64,000 nt of DNA from Anaeramoeba flamelloides (GCA_027625915.1 JANTQA010000033.1:8556001-8620000); one strand, 5' to 3'. Counted from the first letter of the stretch, positions 51,331-62,720 are shown. Notes: generated by a model from the sequence alone, not told the origin. Made by a program: numbers and translations.

Positions 51331-51640
51331 TAGTTTACCAGTCACTTATAGAAGAATATAATTTTTTTCTGGATAAAAACTTGATGCATTTTCAATTCAA
51401 AGATCTTGAATTCTATTTTTTTAGAATCGATGTTTTGTTTGTCAAATCTTTTACAAGAAACAACTTATGAAAATAAGCAAAATTATCAGTTGATCAATTC
51501 AAAGATATTTACAAATATTTAACGGTTATAAATTTTAAATTTTATTTTTTTTTACATAAATTTGAAAACATTTCTTTCAAAAAATCAATTTTATTTCAAT
51601 CTTTCTTATTTTCATAAAGAACAAACTACCTTTCTTCAAA

Positions 51641-52540
51641 ATGAGCAACTCCAACAATTTTAAAGAAAATTATACCACTAATCTGTTTATAAAAAGAAGA
51701 AAAACAGCATACCTCCCACGAAGATTAACACCAAAAAAAAATTCGAACTGGAACAGAAGAAATTCAATTCGTTCACCTGCAATGAGAAGAAACAACAAAA
51801 GCACCACAAAGAATTATAAAAAAAACCCAAATAATTATAAAAGAACTCCTAAAGCCAAATATAAAGGAACACCAATCAGACAACCAAAAAAACAAACGAA
51901 TAAATCTTCAATCAAAAGAAATCAAAAAAAAAGCTATGAAAGAAAAAAAACACCAACTATTCGACAAAAAACACCCTATTCCAAAATCAATTCAAAGAAA
52001 AAACCAAAACAACAACCCAAACAACAACCACCATATGAACAACGTTATGAACAAACTTCAACATCTTCATACTTTCTGCCACTCCAATCAAGATCCAAAA
52101 AAGAAATTACATCGACACCACGGATATTGTGTGATCAAAACAAAAGACAAGCTATTTTAAAAAATTCTGTCAAATATATACTCACACCTGGTAAACTAAA
52201 AACAAGAAACACCCCATTCAAAACCCCTTCTTCAAGGTACGATTACTTTTTTTTTAATTTTTATCTTTTATGGTTTTTTTTTGATTCACCTTGCAATTTT
52301 GACTCTTTATTTTTTTCAAACACTTATAGGCGAAAAAAAACTTGTATTCAGCAAATAGGTCAAATGTACCGAGAATTAACAACACCTAAAACACCAATCC
52401 GGTTGGATTATTGCAAGGAATTAAGTGAACCTGACTTAATGTCGTTTACCCCGATCAAAACTCCAAAATTTAAAACATTTACAAATACAAATTTCTCAAA
52501 GCCTTTGTTTTTTGATGACAATCAAAATTCATTAATCTAA
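51641..52540 (+). CDS. Basic, TP-motif-rich protein of unknown function
   Basis: Exons 51641-52236 and 52330-52540 give 268 residues. The 93 bp intron (GTACGA donor, CTTATAG acceptor, AG|G Arg) is a multiple of three and free of stops, so retention would add a Phe-rich 31-residue insert. The protein is very rich in Lys, Arg, Asn, Thr and Pro, with about 13 Thr-Pro sites (LTPKK, RTPKAK, GTPIR, KTPTIR, KTPYSK, LTPGK, TTPKTPIR, TPIKTPK), the minimal target of CDK and MAP kinases. There is no signal peptide, membrane segment or known fold; it is probably disordered. The composition would suit a chromatin, spindle or cytoskeletal substrate of cell-cycle kinases, but that is inference. I do not recognise a family. 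Confidence 0.75.
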   Translation: MSNSNNFKENYTTNLFIKRRKTAYLPRRLTPKKNSNWNRRNSIRSPAMRRNNKSTTKNYKKNPNNYKRTPKAKYKGTPIRQPKKQTNKSSIKRNQKKSYERKKTPTIRQKTPYSKINSKKKPKQQPKQQPPYEQRYEQTSTSSYFLPLQSRSKKEITSTPRILCDQNKRQAILKNSVKYILTPGKLKTRNTPFKTPSSRYDYFFFNFYLLWFFFDSPCNFDSLFFSNTYRRKKTCIQQIGQMYRELTTPKTPIRLDYCKELSEPDLMSFTPIKTPKFKTFTNTNFSKPLFFDDNQNSLI

Positions 52541-53180
52541 AATTTTATGTTTATATTTTCAATATTCAAATTTTATTATAACAAAAGGTTTAATTATAAA
52601 TAAAAGATTTAAGAATATTTGAAATATTTTGTTATTTTTTTTAATTTGTGCCTCGCTTTCTTTTTTGTAAAACACTTAAAAAGTAAAACCATAAAAAAAA
52701 AATACCCTCTTTTAAAAATAAAAAGAAATTTACAAGCTATTTCCAATAAAGTGGGTCAAAATTGTTGATAAATATATTTATTAAACCTAATCTTCAAAAA
52801 AGTATTTAAATATACAAAATCATTAACTACGGTTTATTGATTGTTGTTAATGATTCAATTTGTTTATTAGTATTGTATTAAATCAAATAAAAGATATTAA
52901 ATTTTCTGATCTCAATTTTTTCTAATATTTTAGGAGTGAATATTGGCCTTTAGGATTTACTTTTTGATCGAATAAATTATTTTCATAATGTTGTTTAATC
53001 TCAACAATTTTTCAAAAAGAATTAAAAAAATATAATTTCATTTAATTGTTTATAAAATCATTTTTAACCCTTTCCATATTTTCTAGTTTTTTATTGAAAT
53101 TGGCCATACATTGTTTTCACCAAAAAAAATGTTATTTTCTTTTTTGGCAAATATTGGTAATATTTCAAACATGTAACATA

Positions 53181-53992
53181 CAGTCAATCCAAAGCTACAG
53201 CTGTTCCAAGGCTACCATGAATTTTTATATGAATCAAATTTTGATGCTGATATAGATTTTTCAAAAGTTGGATATGAGGATAAGAAAGCTGATATTGAAA
53301 AAAAATTTTCACAAATGACCTCATTTGAAAGATTTTCTTGTGATAAGATCAAAAATATTTTCTTTTTTTTAAGAGTAACTTTTAAGTGGCACCTCAACAG
53401 ATTTTCCAGGTTTGAAGCAATTTAGGGATCTGAAAATTAATTTTTCTTGTATCAAAAGAAAATTTTTCAAATATCAGCTCATTTGTGAAAATTTTTTTTC
53501 AATATCAGCTTTCTTATCCTCATATCCAACTTTTGAAAAATCTATATCAGCATCAAAATTTGATTCATATAAAAATTCACGGTAGCCTTGGAACAGCTGT
53601 ACCTTAAATAAAGTTTATTAATCATCTATTTTGTTTATATTTTTTTATATCAACTTATTTATGGAAAAATATTTTCAATATAAGTTTTTCTTATTCTTTT
53701 ATTCTTCTTTTTAAAAATCTATATCAACATCAAAATTTGATATTGATAAATTTTCACAGTGGATTTGGATTGACTATTTGTTGTTTCTTAATGAATTTTT
53801 GATGTTTAGAGTCATTTTGGGTTCTGAAAATTTATTTTTTGAAAATCAGAAAAAATTCTTGAATATTGAATCATTTAGGATTTTTTTTTTTTCAATATGA
53901 GCTTTCTTATTCTCATATTGAACTTTTTAAAAATTTATATCAACATCAAAATTTGATATTGATAAAATCTCATGGTGGCTTGGGTTTGACTG
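53181..53992. mobile_element. TA-flanked inverted-repeat element, outer copy (Tc1/mariner-like)
   Basis: The left end CAGTCAATCCAAAGC and the right end GGCTTGGGTTTGACTG are inverted repeats, each flanked by TA. CAGT termini with TA duplication are typical of Tc1/mariner-type elements. The 5' end is split at a TA by the inner element (53198-53599). A further internal right-end-like segment near 53700-53775 suggests more than one insertion or an internal duplication. No coding capacity. Confidence 0.8.
53198..53599. mobile_element. TA-flanked inverted-repeat element nested in the outer copy
   Basis: The ends CAGCTGTTCCAAGGCTACC and GGTAGCCTTGGAACAGCTG, each flanked by TA, have arms of about 125 bp with high identity. 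Removing it and one TA restores CAGTCAATCCAAAGCTACC, which matches the outer right end CAGTCAAACCCAAGCCACC read inward. That is direct evidence of insertion at TA. The internal arm sequence is related to the outer element, so both belong to one family. Confidence 0.85.
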
Positions 53993-54039
53993 TAAATAAA
54001 ATTATTCCAAAATTTTTTATTAATATATTTTCAAGGTGA

Positions 54040-54310
54040 TGGGCTTTGGTTTTCCTGAGAGATCCATTACCACCGATTTTTTTTGTTCTTATTTTCATTT
54101 TCTTTATTTAAAATAATATCATCAACTAATTATTATCAAGTTTGCAGATGATTTAGTCTTAATCAAATATTCTCTTCTAGTTCCTTTTTTCGGGATCAAA
54201 CATTGAACGAAATTCAAGACACAAAAAATTATCTCGAATTTTGCTCATTTTTTGGAATTCTTTACAAATTATTTGGAAAGAATCTTGATTGTTTACATTA
54301 ATTTGTAAAT
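54040..54310 (+). mobile_element. Non-LTR (LINE-type) reverse transcriptase fragment
   Basis: In one frame GFPERSITTDFFCSYFHFLY resembles the GVPQGSVLSPLLFxIYIND motif, followed by IIIKFADDLVLIKYS, the (Y/F)ADD catalytic box. Shortly after, in another frame, RDQTLNEIQDTKNYLEFCSF resembles the helix after the ADD box. The reading frame is broken by a stop and a shift, so it is a dead 5'- and 3'-truncated LINE remnant. Confidence 0.75.
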
Positions 54311-54576
54311 TTATTATACAATAATGTTTGCAGAAAGTTGGTGACTTGTAAGTGAAACCGACTCTCTATGTTTTCGAGAAAAAATGGGACAATTCATTAC
54401 TTAATTACTAAAAATCAACTGCAATCCGATCTTGTGAAGTATAGTTGTTTATTGAGAGTCGATTAACTGGTGATCATTTTTTTCGGAGAGAAAATCAAAA
54501 TTATATTTCTGTGTTTATTGTTTTGATTTGGAAACAATCTCCTTGTTATAATTTGAGTTTGGCCTGGAAGAACGAA

Positions 54577-54681
54577 AAAAATGAGATTGTTCGAAGTGAC
54601 ATAAGATGATATTAATCGTCTTTCTTCGAACTCCTCAATATCATCTTAGCACTAGAACAATCTCATTATTTTGAGTCTGGA
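54577..54681. repeat. Long inverted repeat (hairpin)
   Basis: AATGAGATTGTTC and TAAGATGATATT on the left pair with AATATCATCTTAG and GAACAATCTCATT on the right around a short centre. The arms are about 40 bases with a few mismatches. It could be a 3' structure of the neighbouring LINE relic or a miniature element. Confidence 0.75.
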
Positions 54682-54814
54682 AGGAGAACCAAAACGAAAA
54701 ATTATAAAAGGTGATTGTTGAACAAATGAAACAATATGAGATGCTATTTATTTTTTAACTCGGGATCTAACTCGTCAAAACAACAAACAAACAAATAAAT
54801 TTAACCGAAACAAG

Positions 54815-55086
54815 TAATTTGTTATTTTTGATGGTACTTTGAAGAACCTACTCTTCAAAGGATCTCATTCTCTCAATGTATTTAGTGAAAAGATTGAAGT
54901 TAAATTTTGAATTTTCATTGTCGGTGACAAAACTTTGTTTAAATTTTCTAGAGATAAACTAGATCGTTCATCCATTCAAGAGATCTATCTCCGCTTTTAT
55001 TTTCCGTTTGTCAGCCAATTCTCGAAAACCATCAAACTTAAAAATCTGCATGCATCTATTGGTGTTATTGAGTATGAAGTATTTTG
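54815..55086 (+). pseudogene. Decayed coding-like stretch of unknown origin
   Basis: Balanced composition and segments such as DGTLKNLLFKGSHSLNVFSE and RSSIQEIYLRFYFPFVSQF look like former coding sequence, but the reading is broken. It lies downstream of the LINE-type fragment and could be part of it or of another element. No family is recognised. Confidence 0.4.
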
Positions 55087-55612
55087 AACAGTACTTAAAA
55101 ATTTCTTAACTTGACAGAGTAAAAAAAAATGTTTTTTTTTTTTTTTTTTTCATAAATGATCATTTATTTTTTTCCCCTTTCCAAAAAAACCTCTTATAAC
55201 TGGTCTCTAAATGGTTTCTTTTCTCTCCTTTTTTCGATGAAAAAAGAGAACAAACAAACGAATTTTTTTTTTTAAAAATGATATTGCTTTTTTTTGGAAA
55301 AGAGAAAAAAACAATGTTTGTAAATAGACATTGTTTTCAATAAAGAAAAGGAATTTATTCTTTTTCCAAACTTTCCCCAAATGATCAATCACTTTTTTTT
55401 TAGTTTTTATTAAACAAGTATTTTGGTTCCTTTGACCAAAATATGTGTTCAACTGGGTTTAAATAGAGACATTGGCAAATCTCAGTGTTATTGATTAAAC
55501 AACGTAGTAAATAAAAATTTCAAAGTACTGTTAAATAACTTTAAATTTCAGATTTAAAGACAAAATTATTGGTAAAATACATCTTCATTCACTTTGTTAG
55601 AATCGGGAATAA

Positions 55613-55792
55613 GAAGATCAGAAAATTCCCAAACTTTGCCTAATAATACAAGGAATTCTCAAAATCTTTCCACAACAACTACAATGCTATCCTAAACTTT
55701 TAAGCGTTCTAATCTCTTTCTTATCTGTAGTTATCAAAAATTATTTACTTAAATTTTCTCGTATAAAAAAGTTTATGTTTAAAAAAAAATAA
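55613..55792 (+). other. Coding-like open stretch, unassigned
   Basis: Fifty-nine open codons with a helix-like, Leu/Ile-rich reading (PKLCLIIQGILKIFPQQLQ) in a locally less A/T-rich patch. There is no start codon. A second short frame at 56028-56210 ends SEKLEFEYL. They could be exons or remnants; the evidence is weak. Confidence 0.2.
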
Positions 55793-56944
55793 ATAGCAAT
55801 TATATTCTTATTTTTTTAGAAGGGTGTTAAGGTGTTCTTTTCTAAAAATTTTCTCAGACTTTTGGCTAATTTGTCAAAAAAAAAAATATCAAAAATTGTT
55901 TTTTGATCCTAATTTTAAAATACATTCACTCAATATTTAAAAGGATGTGAATTGAAATGTTTTTCCAGTATTTGGTAAATTTCTAACATATCACTTTATA
56001 AATTTAAATAAACAAAATTTTCCAAAATTGAACAAAACACAAATTCAAGATAAAAATCATACAATCATTGAAATCTTTTTTCTACTTTTTGAAAGAGATC
56101 ATTCGCTTGGACAAAAAACTAAATTTTTTTTTCAAATTTTAAATCAACATCCTGACAATTCTTCATTTCCAAAACAAAAAAGTGAAAAATTAGAATTTGA
56201 ATATTTGTAGAAAAAAAATTTTTTTTTGTGTTCCTAATCTTTCAAAAATAATAATTTCACAATTCGAAAAAGAAGTGGAAATGGTATGTCTTTCAAAATT
56301 GTAACTTTTTACAATTTATGAGAAAACATTTTTCATAAAGTAAAAAATTTTATTAAAATCAATAAAAAACATCTAAAAAAAAAAATTCCAGTTAAAATCA
56401 AATACAAACTCTAAACGAAGGTTTTCATTGGAAATGGTTTAAGAACAAAGATCACTCAAATCAGACATAAAAAAAACAATAGATCAATAAAGTAGGAAAT
56501 AAAACAAAAATAAAGGAAATAATTTTTATTTCAAAAGGAATTATTTTGAGAAAATAGAAAAATTGAACCAATACCCGAAATTTTATAAATTTAGGAACAA
56601 ACGAGTCTTGGTAGCAATTTAATTTTTCCAAGATAAAAATAAAAGAGAAAATGTTCTTTAAATAAAATTGAAAAAAAAGAAAATGTAAAACGAAGAAGAA
56701 TAAAGAAAAAAAAAAAAATGTAAGGACAGAAAGATGATAGAAACACGCATAAATGGTTGCTAAACAGATAACCATTTAATTCTAAAAATGTGAAATTCAA
56801 ACATCTTTCTGTATTTTAAGAAAATAAAAAAAGAGAAAAAAAAAAAATTAAAAAAGTGATTTTTTGAAAAACCACTGAATAAAAAATACCAAAATTGTCA
56901 TTTTCAAAAAAAGTCGAAGAAAGACAATGTCAAGTGTGAGTTCT

Positions 56945-57718
56945 TTAATTTCTGCCCCAATTGAATATCATGCGCTTTCTACTTCTGTCATTGATTTTCA
57001 GAAATCCAATTCTTTCCAAATAGGTAATTACACCGCGTTGCAAATTTTTGGAAGAAACAACACCTTGATTGATTTGGTGGTAGATAACAAAAAGCCTTTT
57101 GTCAATTACAATCTTTTTTTTTGTCTCAAGTGCATCTGGAAAGCCCGACAACAGTGTTGAGTCGTACAATTTGAAAGCCATGAGCCTTTGGTTCCAAGAT
57201 GGGCTTGGATTCGTCATCAAGAATTTGCCAAGCTCTTCAAATGTTAAATGATCTCTATTTTCAAGTGTAATTTCGTTTGTAATTGTATTTTTATCCGAAC
57301 TTAGATCTGTTGTTGGGCTTTGTGGCTCTTGTTCTCGATCATCAGATGAGATCATTTCTTGCATTCTCATCTTTTCGGGGAAGTGCCTCTTTTTGAGTGA
57401 TCTTTGTTTTTTGTTCTTTGAGAGAAGTCTTGTGAGAATGTATAGTCCAACGGAAGACTATTTGCAAGCAAAAAGTTCATGATTTCATTTTGTAGAAAAA
57501 CAGAGATTGTTAAATAATTGAAAAATACATTTAGTAAAAGAGGAACAAAGAGAAAATATTTGAAATGTAAAAATCAATACAAAGTTGCTTACCGAATAAT
57601 CAAAATTTCCACCTGAAAGGTATTTCCAGGCTTCAGATCTTTCACAACCAAGTTCATTAGAAAAACTAGAAACTAATTTTTCTCGTTTGTCAAAGTGAAT
57701 AGGTGTTTTAAGGGACAT
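56945..57718 (-). CDS. Small UBA-domain protein
   Basis: The minus-strand gene has exon 1 at 57718-57593 and exon 2 at 57457-56945, joined across a 135 bp intron (GTAAGC donor, AAATAG acceptor, phase 0), giving 212 residues. Residues about 12-52 form a UBA-like three-helix domain (LVSSFSNELGCERSEAWKYL then SGGNFDYSSSVGLYIL), resembling the ubiquitin-binding UBA of p47/FAF-type adaptors; the domain spans the intron join, which supports the model. A Ser/Asp/Glu linker (about 75-105) leads to an unrecognised C-terminal block of about 100 residues. No UBX or UAS domain is seen. A longer start at 57745 is in frame (nine extra residues), but the 57718 ATG directly precedes the conserved part. It may act in ubiquitin-dependent processes; this is inferred from the domain only. 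Confidence 0.75.
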
Positions 57719-59160
57719 TGATTGAAAAGTTAATAAAAAATACAAAATGATAAAAATTAAAAAGAAACGAAAAAAAATTTATTAAAAAAAAATGATTGTC
57801 TTTTCAGAAAAAATTCGAAAACTTATGAAGTGGAAAACAAAAACTTGGTTAGGTTGAGTATTAAGATAAACTCCTTGTTTTTTCACAAAGATTTTTTTTT
57901 GGCGAATTTTTTTTTCAAATTTGGAAATTCTTATAATTCACTTTATTGAAGCAACACACCAGCTACCGGAAAATCCAAAAAAGAAAGAATGCAAAAATAA
58001 GATATTAAAAAATTCTAAAATAATTAAAAAATCAAAAAAAAAATAACTCACTAAAATAACAATTTCACTTCAAAATGTTCTTTATAAAAAAAATTTATAA
58101 AACTTTTCAACTCTTCAAAAAATAATTTTTTTTTATTCACTTTTCCATTTAGATAACTTCAAAGAAGCACCTAAAATTATAATTTGGTGTTTTTGTGGGA
58201 TTTTGTTGAAGGTTTTTTTAGATTTTTTGTCAGAAAACAGTAAAAGTCTTTAACTAAAATTGTTAAAAAAAAATTTATAATTAAAAAACTTCAAAACGAT
58301 CATTTACAAAAAAAAATTTTTTCTTGAACCACACAAAGTAAAAAGTGGAAAATGTATAATCTGAAATTATAGGCCAAGTCTCAATTCTTTTTATTTTTGT
58401 TTATGGACATTGTGTAATTATTCTAATTATTTGGAAAAGACAAATAACTAAATTCCGAAAAAGTGAAATGCTTTAAAATTGTTTGTTTTTTTTTTGAGAA
58501 AACACCAGATTATTTATTAACCAAAACAATAAACCATTGAACTCACCAACAAATTGAAGTAAAAAATAAGTCCCTGTCAAGTAATCACATTTGGACAATA
58601 CTTGAAGCAGTTGAATTCAAAAACAGTTTTATCCGTTTAACAATTAATTTTCGAGTCTTGAAATTTTTTAAATTTGCTTTAAATGAAGAATTTTTTCAGC
58701 TTAACTTCAATCCAGAATTGGGAAAATGATCCTATTCGGGATACTCTCTTATTTAAAATGTTTTGAAAAAGAGTTCGCAAATTTATTTGCATAAAAATCA
58801 TACACACTATTTTTTATTGATGAAAAGAAATCAAAATGTCTTCAAAAGAAGAATATTTTCAAAATTGGATTCAAAAGAACTCTCATGTAATCTTCCTTTT
58901 TCTTGATTGCTGAAATAGCTAATAAATATAAAAGTTAAAAAATTTACAATTAATTTTGTTTTCACTAAGATCTTTTTCACTTTTTGTCCCTTTCATCAAA
59001 ATATTAAAATGGACGAATCGATTAAACCTGAACCAACGATACTAAAAAGCTGCTTCTCATTAATTCTCAAAAAAGGGATATTTTTTTAAACAATAGAATA
59101 GCAATTCTTTGCCAAATTTTTTTTTCAAAAAATGCAAGTAATTCTAATAATCATTCAAGA

Positions 59161-60075
59161 AAAAAAGTGAAACAGGGAAAAAAAGCTCAACTGGGTTTTT
59201 AAATGGGAACCTTAATAGAACCTGAAAAGGAAAAATACAAACAATTATAAAGAAGGACCAAATTATCGTTTAAATAATAATCCATTAGATAATTTTCAAT
59301 CAAGTCAACAATTACAAGTAATTTAAACCTAATTTTGTATTAAAGTTTGAGTGTGGTTTTGGGGATTGCAAAAATAGAACAATTTTTTCTACAAATTTAT
59401 AATAATAAAGCAATCAAAGAAAAACCCCGATAAAAAGATATTACTCTTTGTTGCAAAATTAATGGAACAAAATTTTCATGCAGATTTTGAAAAAAAGATT
59501 TTTTAAATCAAGTAACTTTTCGAAATTTTTAAATACTGTTATTGTCCATTTAATAAATGAAAATTTTTATTTTGATTTCCAAAAGGAATATTCACTATTA
59601 CTGCTACAACCAAATTAGCAGAGTAAAAAGTTTTTCTTTGAGTTCTCAAAGGAAATATAATTTATTGTCGAACAATATCGTTTCTTTAAGATCTTGTTAA
59701 TTTAGTATTTGGGTTTTCTTCAGCTTTACTATTAGAAAAATATTTTGGGATGTGAACTCAAAATTTTCATTTTTTAATTGGATAATAAGACTATTGAAAA
59801 AAGAAGCTTAAACTATTCATTTACAAAATTAGAATTGGGAACTTTGATGATTTATAATAAATCATTGAGATGTGTTTTTTTGGAAAACTGAATGAAAATT
59901 TTGATTTTCATATTTGGCAAGTAACAGTATAAAAAAAAATATTAGTATATTAAATCCTCCCTTTCATCTTGAGTCATTTATTTTTTCTTATATTAATAGG
60001 TATTACTTTGAATTTTCATTAATGTTACCATTGAAAAAATCCATTGTCTATTTTTTCCCAGTTTCACTTTTATTA
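59161..60075 (+). mobile_element. Terminal-inverted-repeat element, family A copy 3, carrying an insertion
   Basis: The left GAAAAAAAGTGAAACAGGG with TTTTTAAATGGGAACCTTA pairs with the right TTAATGTTACCATTGAAAAA and CCCAGTTTCACTTTTATT. The interior AGTGTGGTTTTGGGGATTGC matches copy 1 in the same orientation. It is about 490 bp longer than copy 1 because of an insertion at about 59453-59925. More diverged than copy 1. Confidence 0.75.
59453..59925. mobile_element. Insertion within family A copy 3
   Basis: This segment is absent from copy 1 at the matching place. Its ends share CAAAATTTTCATGCAG (left) and, inverted, CAAAATTTTCATTCAG (right), so it is itself an inverted-repeat element. No coding capacity. 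The boundaries are approximate. Confidence 0.55.
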
Positions 60076-60829
60076 AATGATAAATCTTCAATAATTGAAT
60101 TAAAACAAAAAATAGCGAATTTACTTGATTTGAATCATGTCGTACTTTTTTTTTTACAATTAAGAAGACTTTTAATACTTTTTTTTTCCTTTTCTTTTTT
60201 TTAGGGTTAACAGAGCCTATCAAATACAATTTATTGAGATCTAAAATCAAAGAAATTAATTTTTTTTCAAGTAAATAAGAATGATTATTGTTTCAAAAAT
60301 ACTGTTCAAGAATTCAATATTCCATTTTTCAATCCAAAATGTAAATATTTTTATTAAAATAAGTTTAATTTATATTAAACCTCTTATTAAGACCCATTTT
60401 TAAAAAAGAGAACCTAAATTATTTGGCCAACTTTTCAACAAATCAGATTTTTTTAAGCGATATTTGACAAAAATACAAAAATAAAACTAACATATTCATT
60501 TTAAAGCATGAAATTTTTTGATTTATTTTTTATTTTAAGATATTTCCTTTTGTTTTTAAAGATATTTAGAACCAGGCAATTTAAAATAATTAACAAATAG
60601 TGAGCCTACTCCCATAATCAAATAATGACTTGAAAGGAATACTCAATTTTAGATTTAAAAACACTTTTTATCTTAACAAGATCAAAAAACAAATAAACTT
60701 TTATAAATTGAAAATTAAAAAAATTGAAGAAAAAAAAGATAATTCTAGTTTAGAGAAAACCAAAATAAAATCAGAAAGAAAAATAAAAATATTTTATTAC
60801 TTTGAAAATTTAAATTTTATTGAAAAAAT

Positions 60830-60854
60830 GTATATATATATATATATATATATA
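60830..60854. repeat. (TA)n microsatellite
   Basis: Alternating TA run in a gene-free region. Confidence 0.9.
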
Positions 60855-61959
60855 AGTAGTTTTAAAAGAGGGGAAAGGTAATTTTTATTTTGATAAAAAG
60901 TAATTAAAAAAAATGTCAGTTTTATATCTCGATTACTGAGAAAAAAAGCGTTAATAAGAAAAAAATCAATGATTCAGACCCTCTTTTAACGATTTGTAAT
61001 AGAAATCGTATTTAAATCTCACCCACAGAATAATCATTGATTTGAAAAAATTCTCACAGATATTGAACTATTTGTTAATCGGAATTTAACCACAAAAAAC
61101 AAATAATTTGTTAATAAAAATTAAAAACATAAGTGTGATGAATTGTTACAAATCTTAATAAAACCGAAAATAGAAATTGAATAAAACACCCACTTTTGAT
61201 TTTGAAGATTAAATTTTTCAATGAAGTATTATCTAATAATTATATTTTTTTTATTGTTTATAAGTAAAAAATAGTACTATTTTCAAAAAAAAAACATTCC
61301 CCTTAAAGGATTTGCAAGATATTTTTATCATGAAAATCAATAGAGTGCATACTTTCACAAGAATATGATTAAAATTGAGAAACAAAATTCCTGATCAACT
61401 TTACTGATTGTAATTATAATTTTTAAATTTATCCATTTTTTCCCAATTATTTTATAAGTAAAAAAGTTTTAAACCCAAATTACTATTTTTTTGTATTTTG
61501 AATTTCAGAAAAATAAAAAGAAAAATATGTTAAAAAAAAAAGAATTTATGAGTAATATAACTTTCAGTAAATACTAGATTTTATACGAGTAAATAACTTT
61601 AAAAATTAATTTTATTACAAAAATAAAATGTAAATAAAGGAAATATCAAAACATTGGAAATTAGAAAAAATCATTCATCTATTTTGTTCGTAAATATTTT
61701 TTAAATTTCTTGTGATTTGTTTCAGATTCTCAATGTTTTTTTTTTTTTTTTTAATAGATATAATTATAGCTATTCATTATTTATTAATTGAATTAAAAAA
61801 ATTTAAAGAAAAAATATTTAAAAATAATAATTCTTTGTTGTTTCGATTGATATTAAAAAAATGATTTAATACAATTAGTCATATATTAGTTCATTGAGCG
61901 CCCAATAAATATATTAGAAATCAAAAAAATCAAAATACGACAATAAAAATATTTAAAAA

Positions 61960-62720
61960 AATCAGGAATTGGACTTTATAAAGGAGACCCCCAGTTAATT
62001 TTTGGTTTATTATCCACTTTTTACTTGAAAATATAAAAGATTAGTCCATCATGTTCAAAAACTTAAAGAGGATTTAATTTTAATAATGGAAGGACCAATT
62101 TCAGATATTGACAACAAATTAATATTAATTTTTAACGTTATCCAAGAATTTAAAATGAAACTAAATCTTAATAAAACCTTAAAATCAATCCAATTATCGA
62201 AATCAAATGCTTAGAAATTGGTCTTGAAAAAGAGAAACATTTACAAAAAACTTCAAAAAAGTAAAATAAAATTTTAAACAAATCAAAAATAATATTTAAA
62301 AAGTAAAATTTAGCTAATGGTATAAAATACCAAATGATCAAACCAATATTCATTAATAAATTATACTATGGATTACCATATTTTAATTTCAGTCAAAAAT
62401 TTTTGAACAAAATAATAGTTTGGATAAATAAAAAAAATCACAAAATTTTTAGAAATTATCACAAATTCTAAAAGAATCATTTTTAAAACTGAAGCAAAAA
62501 TTTACCAGGTCAGAATTTAAATCTATAAAAGAAGATTTAAACTCTAAAATAAATTAAAAATTCTTCTTTTTAAACATATATCAAAAACAATAAAATTTTC
62601 AAATAAAGATAATAAAAATATTATTTGAAAGTTGAAAACTTTAAATTATTTGATATGAATTTTAATCAAAATAGAGAAACTGTAATAAAAAAACATCTCT
62701 GGATGGAAAGATCAGGAAAA
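61960..62720 (+). mobile_element. Decayed non-LTR (LINE-type) reverse transcriptase
   Basis: GLYKGDPQLIFGLL resembles GLRQGDPLSPLLF; further on EDLILIMEG resembles ADDLILI, then LILIFNVIQEFKMKLNLNKT matches the helix with the LNxxKT motif, and INKLYYGLPYFNFSQKFLN matches the thumb-side region. These lie in order but in different frames with several stops, so it is an old inactive relic. Its start and end are unclear. Confidence 0.65.

Larger units (their letters stand above)
48650..51640. other. Gene-free interval after the plastin gene
   Basis: No supported gene. It holds dispersed repeats at 49070-49210 and 51040-51330 and small hairpins at about 50880-50925 (ATAATGGAAT with ATTCCATTAT) and 50247-50357 (CTATGGAAA ends). 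Putative poly-A signals for plastin occur near 48865. Confidence 0.6.
52541..56944. other. Interval rich in mobile-element debris
   Basis: No intact gene. From left to right: nested TA-flanked elements (53181-53992), a LINE-type reverse transcriptase fragment (54040-54310), a long hairpin (54577-54681), a decayed coding-like stretch (54815-55086), and weak coding-like frames at 55613-55792 and 56028-56210. The DNA from 54040 to 55090 is less A/T-rich than the surroundings. Confidence 0.6.

Noticed and set aside
55207-55452. 81-codon minus-strand frame starting MNTYFGQRNQNTC
   Set aside because: Low-complexity Lys/Phe composition, no similarity and no neighbouring exons; probably chance.
56927-57160. 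Plus-strand frame opposite the UBA gene
   Set aside because: It is the antisense of the minus-strand UBA gene, whose splice sites and domain are consistent.
54040-62720. LTR retroelement or virus-derived origin for the RT relics
   Set aside because: The GVPQGS-like and FADD context and the LNxxKT region are of the non-LTR type; no long terminal repeats, capsid-like or integrase-like region was seen.
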